NCBI RefSeq assembly: GCF_000801105.2 | Contig: NC_079517.1 | Span: forward strand, 14,322,001-14,386,000 | Length of the DNA stretch: 64,000 nucleotides | Reading direction: 5' to 3' | Origin: Raphanus sativus | Taxonomy: Eukaryota; Streptophyta; Magnoliopsida; Brassicales; Brassicaceae | Shown: piece after piece, positions 53,570 through 64,000 of the stretch | How positions within the stretch are numbered: position 1 is the first letter of the stretch | Layout: every line of letters begins with the position of its first letter | Translations under genes and position numbers: made by a program | The notes under the pieces: model-generated | Seen by the model: only the letters and a program-made list of their open reading frames with translations | The model's database searches: none | Told to the model about the DNA's origin: nothing

Positions 53570-54496
53570 GAGCATTTCCAAGAGACTTTCAAACCAACAA
53601 ATTTTGAGATTTATTTTTTTGCTTTTAATCAAGAAGTCTTTGAGAGTATGATAGTGCTACCTTAAATTTAAAGTTTCACTATTTAAAACTTCAAAATACT
53701 ATTTAATTTTCAGATAATCCTTTATAATTTTCAGTAGTGACATATACTTTTACTAATATTAATTTCTTATCATTTAAATCTTTATAACTATATACTTCAC
53801 CTAAGTTTCAAATACATCTTTATATATGTGTATATATATACTACTAATACGTAAAATATATAAATATGCTAAAATAAAAATAAATTAATATAAAAGAATA
53901 TTATTAAAAATAAAATTATTATTTCACACAATAATATATTATGAATTAGAGATTAAAAGTAAAAAATACATTATAATGCATAAAGATGAACATGCTATCA
54001 ACTTACCGGTAAGAGATACAAGATCAGTACCACAAGCAATCATTGAAATAGCGATTTATAAAAATGTTTGATTTCAAGAACTTTTAACTCATAATCTTCA
54101 GATAATAATCAAGAGACTGACTTCATACTTTCAAATGTGTTAATTTATCATATATGAGAATACTATGAAAACAAAATTATTAAGTAATTTGTATTTTTAT
54201 ATTTTGTGAATTACTGTGTGTTTTATATTATTATTTTCTCTATTTATCTGTTATAGAAAATGTATTTATAAATATTATGTTTGATATATGTTTTATTGTG
54301 TATGTATTAGTTATCTATATAAATTTTAGTGACTGTAATTAATTTATATTAAAGTTGAGAACTGCAATGTAAATATCAAAGACTTTTAAAATAAATCTGA
54401 GACTTTTTTTGAGTAACCCACCCTCAACCCCTTATCTTAAGGATTTTTTTTAAGGATGCTTCACCTTTAAAATAAAATTATTTCTTGGAAATGCTC
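53570..54496. mobile_element. PIF/Harbinger-like MITE, 927 bp
   Basis: Ends GAGCATTTCCAAGA and TCTTGGAAATGCTC are perfect inverted repeats of 14 bp. Flanks are TAG on the left and TAA on the right, a TWA duplication with one mutation. Interior AT-rich with no ORF. Confidence 0.75.
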
Positions 54497-57071
54497 TAAG
54501 GCCAATTTCAATGGGCACATAGACACCAAATTTAGTGTAATTTCATCACTAATAGAACACCAAAAATGACACAATCTCACCAAATTTACTTTATAATGAA
54601 TAGTGTTACACCAAATTTTCTGTAACACTATCCATCACATCAAATATTTTATATACATATTTTATTATGTTTCATTGAATAGTATAATTCAGTTATTATT
54701 ATTAATCAGTTCAAATTTGTCTCAAATATTATTATTAATCAGTTCAAATTTGTAAATAAACATAAATATAATGTATTATTTATATATTTTACATATTTAT
54801 AATAATTTATATTATTTTCAAGTAAGAAATCACTAAATTATTGTTAATCATTTTTATATTGTAAAAAATAAAAAATCATAGAACTTTATATTTTATTTTA
54901 TTTTGAAATAAAAAAATACTAAATGATTATTGTCATTTATTTTATTTTAAAATATTGATTATAAGTTTTTTAAAAATATCTATACTTTAAAATAATTCTT
55001 TATTTTTGCGGATTCGGTTCGGATTCGGATAATCCGTTAAATTATTTAAAATTTTGAAATTTATATATAATTAAATTTCTCAATATAAAAATACATTACG
55101 TATAAATTTGTGATTAAAAATGGTTTGGATTGAATATTGAGAAATTCCATTGTATAAGCGCTTTAGTTTATTTTCACAAAAATAGCTCTTAAATAGAAAT
55201 ATGACCAAAAGAGGTTTCATTAAAGAGTAAATATAAATTTATACACCTAGGGATAACTAATTTAGACTTAGCTTTAGAGTTTAGGGATGAAATTTTGAGT
55301 GTGAGGTTTCTAAATTTTAAAATAAAAATATAAAAATATAAATATTGAAAAATAAAAATGAGTTATTTTGGTCATTTTTCTTTTAGAGCTATATTGGTAA
55401 AAGAAAATAAAAATGACTATTTAAAAGAATTGCCTTTGAATATTTGGATGAAAAATCAATATATTTTAAGTATTTTGGTTTAAATATTGTTTAGTTATTT
55501 TAGATATTTACTTTTTATTATTTTAATAATATTTTGGGCAATTTCAAAATATTTTATACATTTTGGATAATTTTTCAGAAATACCCTTAAATAACCCTAA
55601 AAAGTTCCTGTCACAAATATAAGTTCTAAAGATCAATATGATCAAATATTTTATTAAAGCGGTAAATATACATTTATACTTCTAAGGTTAGTTAATCTAG
55701 ATCTTAGGATATATTGTTAATAGGTGCGGTTTATTTTTTTTTTAAATAAAAAATTAATATCAAAAGTTTAAAAATAAAAATTTGAAAAATAATTTCAAAA
55801 AGCAAAAACCCCTGATTTCATTGGTCACTGGCTTAGTTGAAGTGAAGGTCTCCAAGCGTATACGAGAATCGAATTTAAAAAAAAATTGAAAAAAGAAAAT
55901 TTATAAAAAAATAGAATTTGAAAACATATAACTAGAAACAATAAACTTTTTATATATATAGGTATGAGAATTCTTTGTCTCTTTAATGATACTTCTTTTG
56001 ATCATTTTTTCTTTGAGACTGTTTTTGTCACCAAAACTTAAAAAGGTATTTTTGAAAGAATTTAAGTTTTTAGATATTAAATATAAGAACAGCTAATTTA
56101 TTCAAATCTATAAGTTTAATTGAAATATATTCAGATACTTAAAATATTTCGTTTCTCTATGTACCAAATTTTTAAATTCGTTCAGATATTTAGTAAGTTT
56201 GGTACTGCTTTTCCGAATCCAAACAAATTTGGTTTGGGTTTTTGGATTCAATTTTTCTGTCCGACCCAACCCTAAGGAGTCCTACTTTATTTCTCATTTA
56301 GAAACAAAATAGTGAATATAAAAATAAAGTCATTATTCCACTTTTAAATTAACCATATTTTTGTTATACGGTGGAGTTGGAAATGGAATTAAATTATGAA
56401 AATTATTCCAAACTTCATAGAAAATGGAAGTTGTAATTGGTAACCATGTTTTATGAAAAAAAGAAATAATGAATTTGTTATTACTCAGGATTGATACAGT
56501 TCAGTTGGTATTTTTGGTCAAACTAATAAGACATAGACCCCACTACATACCTCCATACCTCCATTTTCCTCATATAAAGAGGAACTAATGAACAAATATT
56601 TTCTCTCTCTAGTTTTGATAAGAGGAACTAATGAACAAATATTTTCTCTCTCTAGTTTTGATACGTTTGTTCCTTTTCATTCATTTATTTTTTCCAATTC
56701 ATTTCTTCAAAATTGAATTTTATTCAACTTTTTTTCCATTCATTATTCATTAAGCTATCCACCAATTAAAGCACGGAGTGAAATTAGAAATACGGTACCT
56801 AAAGCCGTTACAAACATATCACATTTGTTACTGTACGCCCTCGATGAGGATCAATCCTCGCCGATGCAAAGCTCATTTTTAATCATAAAATCTCAAGTTA
56901 CAAAAACATCATTTATTCCACGCTTAAGATGCAAACAAACAAGAACATACAATTCTCTCCACATCCATCATCCATAGCTCTGGGCATTATTTAAGAAGAC
57001 ATGATCATCAAACTAAAGTAAAACAGAACGAAACTGAACATAGATAGGAACCAAACGACAAACAAACGGAT
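54497..57071. other. AT-rich, MITE-derived intergenic region
   Basis: No gene. About 54500-54650 holds a fragment resembling a MITE (GGCCAATTTCAATGGG, with ACACCAAATTT repeated). A diverged CCGAATCC/GGTTTGGG repeat lies near 55010-55060 and 56160-56270. A 48-bp tandem duplication (GAACTAATGAACAAATATTT) lies at about 56582 and 56626. Confidence 0.5.
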
Positions 57072-60489
<3,418 letters not shown>

Positions 60490-61330
60490 CATTACAAACA
60501 GAGAAAAAATAGAGTAATAGTATAATGTACACCAGCTTCAATGTTAACCTTTAACTTTTATGTACACCAGTTTCAATGTCCATTTTTGACTTTCATTATT
60601 TTGGTTCCATTCGTAAAATGTCTAATTGAATGTTGCACCATAGTATAATGTACATGTAGATATGTTTACTTGTACATGATACACAAATTGAGTGATATTT
60701 CATGATTTTAATGTCATTGTACATGTGGATAATAAAATCACATGTACACGCTCTACAATAATATCTGATGATTTTTTTATCATCCACATGTACAATGACA
60801 TTAAAATCATGAAATATCATTCAATTTGTGTATCATGTACAAGTAAAATGGTATAGATGCGAAATATCGAACATTCATGTACATTTGGATAAACAATGTA
60901 CACATGTGCAATAATCATGTTTCGAACATATGTGTACATAAATAATATATAATCTTGTACATAACCATAGTTGTACACATATACATAACCACAAATCTAC
61001 ACATGTGTACACGACCACGATTGTCCACCTTACGTAATGTATCCATCAGTGTATATATGTGTACACCATCAAAATGTATACAACCAAATGATGTTCATGT
61101 GTACAACCAAATGATGTACAATCAAATGATGTTCATGTGTACATACAAATGTTAATGTCATGTACAATGATTCACTTGAATAATTGTGTCCACGTGTACA
61201 CGGATGCATAGACACTCACATGTAACACCATTTTTTTTTGAGCAATAATAACAAACGACATGTGTATACACTTTCTGACGTGTACACGTGTAGAAACTTG
61301 AACAAATTATAAGTTTAAAACATGCTTTCA
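60490..61330. repeat. Second TGTACA-rich locus
   Basis: Dense TGTACA, CATGTGTACA and GTACACATG strings, as at 8690-9870. It contains an inverted repeat of about 95 bp: sequence around ATACACAAATTGAGTGATATT (first 20 bases; near 60679) is mirrored around 60798-60835. No ORF is credible. Confidence 0.65.
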
Positions 61331-62887
61331 TATTGAAAGAGATTGTTGGATTTTTTTTATCTCTTGCGTCGAGAATATCTTGGTCAATGTGATTTTTCAG
61401 TTGTTTTCGTAGAATACTTACACAAGTCTTATCTCACTATGTACAAAGATAATGAAGCAAACAAATAAAGGAACCATGGAGAAATTGCTCAAATGATGTA
61501 TGAAAATTATTGTTTTCTGTTAAATATGAGAGCGTGTTTCCATCACTACTAGCTGCACAATACCATATATAATAGTGTACATACACGTTATTATCCATGT
61601 GTACACCCATGAACGTGCATATGTCTTGTTTATTTTCAATTTTTTAATAAGTGGCATTTTGGTAAATATCTCTTCGTCTTTCCCAAATTTTTTAGGGTTT
61701 TCTGCAATAATTTTTGCGGCCGCCATTGATTTCTTTTTCACAATTTTCCATGATTTTACACTTTAATTGTAGATTACACTTCAAGATCGTAGTTTTGTCA
61801 TTTATAAAAAGTTTTTCAACTTCAGATTTCAAAAATAGTGAGTTTTATTTAGATTTGACAATTGTTGCAGAGAACAACGTGGGGGAGGAAGATGTTCTAA
61901 TGGTTTCGCTGCAAAGGAGAAGACAAAACCGTGGCGGCTTCCGCTCGAGTTTGTCAACGATGACGAAGGAAGACCAGAAAGTACCATGAAGAGAAACTGC
62001 AACATAGATGACATGATGCACGATGGATTGAGATATCCAAAAGTGAAATGGGAAGAAGAAGTTTTTTAATTTTTAATTTTTGTTCGTCTGTTTCAAAAAA
62101 AAGAAGAAAATAATCAATTTAAGAAGATGGTGGGATCACTTTAGTTAGATAGATGACTTTAGTTGTAATAGTTTGGTTCTAGTTGCAAAAAACTGCTTCG
62201 GTAGCATAAAGTGTCTTAGTATGTAAATAAAATTTGTAAACTGCCCCAGCATGTAAAAAACTCTAATTTTTACCAGGTGTTTGGTCCACACATTGTGTCC
62301 ATATAAAAATCCCAAAATATGAAAAGAAATTAATATCTTTAATGTAGAATTTTCTATTTTATATTATCATTTGTTAAATTTTGTTATACGTCTGTTGTAT
62401 ATTTTGTAGTTTGGAGGACATATTATGATTTATATTATATCCTACTATTTAAAAAAGTTGAGATATTATAAAATATGATTAAAGTTGAAACATAATCCAT
62501 AACTAATATAAATTAAAATCACAGTTCATGATAGAAAAACAAAACTTCAAAAGAAACCTGCTAAAATGATGAATTTTGTAAGCAAGGCTATAAAATTATA
62601 GAAATAGAAAGGTTTAAAATTTGAATAAAAAACAGTATTAAAGTTACGTAACGAAATGAATTGAAAAAATGCTGGTATAAAAATGTATTGTATGAATATG
62701 CATGTATACAATACCGTAAGCTTTTTATGCATTGTTCGTTAATATTCTGCATTCCTGAAAAAAAATATTTATACCTGCATAAATTAAAAACCACAAGTTT
62801 GTTATGCTTTGTTTTTTTAATCAACTGATTATGCATTAAAAATAAAAAGGGTTCGACCCAATAAACACGGCCAATTACAGGTTGAGG
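61331..62887. other. Possible body of the TGTACA-associated element; no recognised gene
   Basis: Bases about 61690-62060 are less AT-rich and contain short frames (VSLQRRRQNRGGFRSS and GLRYPKVKWEEEVF-like). I cannot match them to a family. From 62100 on the sequence is AT-rich with nothing recognised. Confidence 0.35.
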
Positions 62888-64000
62888 TTATAGTTCAATA
62901 CATGCCCAATAACATAAACAAAAGGGAATACGGAAAGCCGACTTCGTCAAGAAGTCATCATCCAAGTTCTTTGATCTAGAGACGAAAGAGAATGAGATAG
63001 ATGAAAACAAAGCTGCGGGGGGTCTGATATCCGCTACGATACCAAAGATCTCTTTGTGAGCAAACTTGCTATTGATGGTGGTAATGAGCGTCTTGTTGTC
63101 CAAGAAGACTGAGAGGCTTTCGATCCCGATGGCAATTGCATGTCTGAGACTTGATCTGCAGGCAAGAGCTTCTGCGATGAGAGGGGAGCCAACATGTTCC
63201 TGAAACTCTGAGACACTACAGATCGTTGCTGTCTGTATGAAGAAGATCCAGACCGAACCTGATCGGAGGGTTTCTCCATTAATTCCAGGAGGCGTCTGTG
63301 AAACATCGGGTATCCTCCAGGTGCCTTGCTACTTGAGTGGGGGCTGGAATAGCATGAGTTGAAGTAGACTGATCCATATTTTTATTGTCTTGTGTGGCGA
63401 TCCAATCCCGTGAGGCGGGGATGTTCTAAGAGCCACTTCTTCCTTTGGGAAGGCTTTATTTCCGATGACAAGATTGTTTCTCGAGATTCAAAATTTCCAG
63501 CATACCCAAGGGAGGATATTAATTGGAATACCTGAGGGCGGGAGGCATGGCATACGGCGAGATTCAGTCACTGCTGATTCAAAGTCTTGTACTGTAGCTA
63601 GGTGAGCTGCATTGGATACATGTATGAAACTTCAGACTTTTTGTGCATAAGGACATGAGAAGAATAGGTGTGTCACTGATTCTTGATTTCCGCATCGTGG
63701 ACAGGTAACTGATGCATTGATTTCCCATTCTCTGGAGGTTCTCTCCTATAGGCAGAGCCTTTTGGAGGATTGACCATTGTAAAAATTTAAGCTTTGGGGA
63801 GCACTTGGGGGTCCAGATGTCTTTGTACCAGTCAATCGTGCTAGTGAGGGGTCTGTGAATCTAGAAGTCATGGATGAGTGGTATATCCAGATTTGGTTGT
63901 GTAAATACCGGATTTTAATGGTTGCCAGATGAAGGCGTCCTCCACTCCCTCTTGACTTGGTTGCAAGCACTGGATTGCGGTTGAAAGCTCAGGTAATAGT
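62888..64000 (-). pseudogene. 3' end of a LINE: zinc-binding region and RNase H (runs off window)
   Basis: On the minus strand near 63715-63635 the translation reads TCPRCGNQESVTHLFFSCP, the zf-RVT motif behind plant LINE reverse transcriptases. After frame breaks, CFTDASW (about 63305-63280) is the first acidic motif of the plant LINE RNase H domain, then LIAEALACRSSLRHAI, LDNKTLITTIN (63100) and SFSFVSRSKN, ending at 62888. Several frameshifts and stops separate these parts. Reverse transcriptase proper would lie beyond base 64000. Confidence 0.8.

Overview
This is a plant nuclear window, almost certainly from Brassica or a close relative in the Brassicaceae. Seven real host genes are present. 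Their order matches, from memory, the Arabidopsis thaliana chromosome 1 block At1g78240 to At1g78380: QUA2, an RRM RNA-binding protein, SnRK2.8, 14-3-3 GRF2, then tau glutathione transferases GSTU23, GSTU22, GSTU20 and GSTU19. The Arabidopsis neighbours UGT85A4, At1g78280, VQ9 and GSTU21 are not seen, which fits a fractionated Brassica subgenome copy. The single-base assignments below come from reading splice junctions by eye; every host gene model closes in frame with the length expected for its family.

Layout. 1-930: the 5' part of QUA2 on the minus strand, with an intron in its leader. 1-19 kb: a transposon-rich, AT-rich desert holding a foldback MULE-like element, a Stowaway MITE, Helitron pieces, a SINE with perfect target duplications, a TGTACA-rich locus, a decayed LINE and a mutated elongator tRNA-Met. 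19.8-28.8 kb: the six-exon RRM gene. Its first intron is filled by a PIF/Harbinger MITE that supplies the 3' splice site, and its last intron holds a young copia element and a Stowaway MITE. 29.8-31.5 kb: SnRK2.8 (minus). 32-34 kb: a SINE and an LTR-like relic. 34.4-35.5 kb: GRF2 (plus). 36.5-58.0 kb: a tandem GSTU array, all minus, with two telomere-repeat-bearing foldback elements, the debris of a lost GST copy, and a complete 6.4 kb MULE between GSTU20 and GSTU19. 58-64 kb: intergenic, a second TGTACA-rich locus, and the 3' end of a LINE running off the window.

The most unusual object is the MULE at 46099-52542. It has a perfect 9-bp target duplication, a truncated mudrA-like gene facing a Kaonashi-type (DUF1985/ULP-like) gene, both broken at their 3' ends by what looks like one internal deletion, and dozens of copies of the palindromic motif GACGACTTA/TAAGTCGTC in its introns, spacers and subterminal regions. 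Two other points stand out: a MITE inserted exactly at the splice acceptor of an intron that splits the RRM RNP1 motif, and a 28-bp TGACGTAAG-containing block shared by the GSTU22 and GSTU19 upstream regions.

Functionally the host genes are mostly independent: cell-wall pectin (QUA2), RNA binding, osmotic-stress/ABA signalling (SnRK2.8), phosphoprotein binding (GRF2) and detoxification or glucosinolate-related glutathione conjugation (GSTU cluster).
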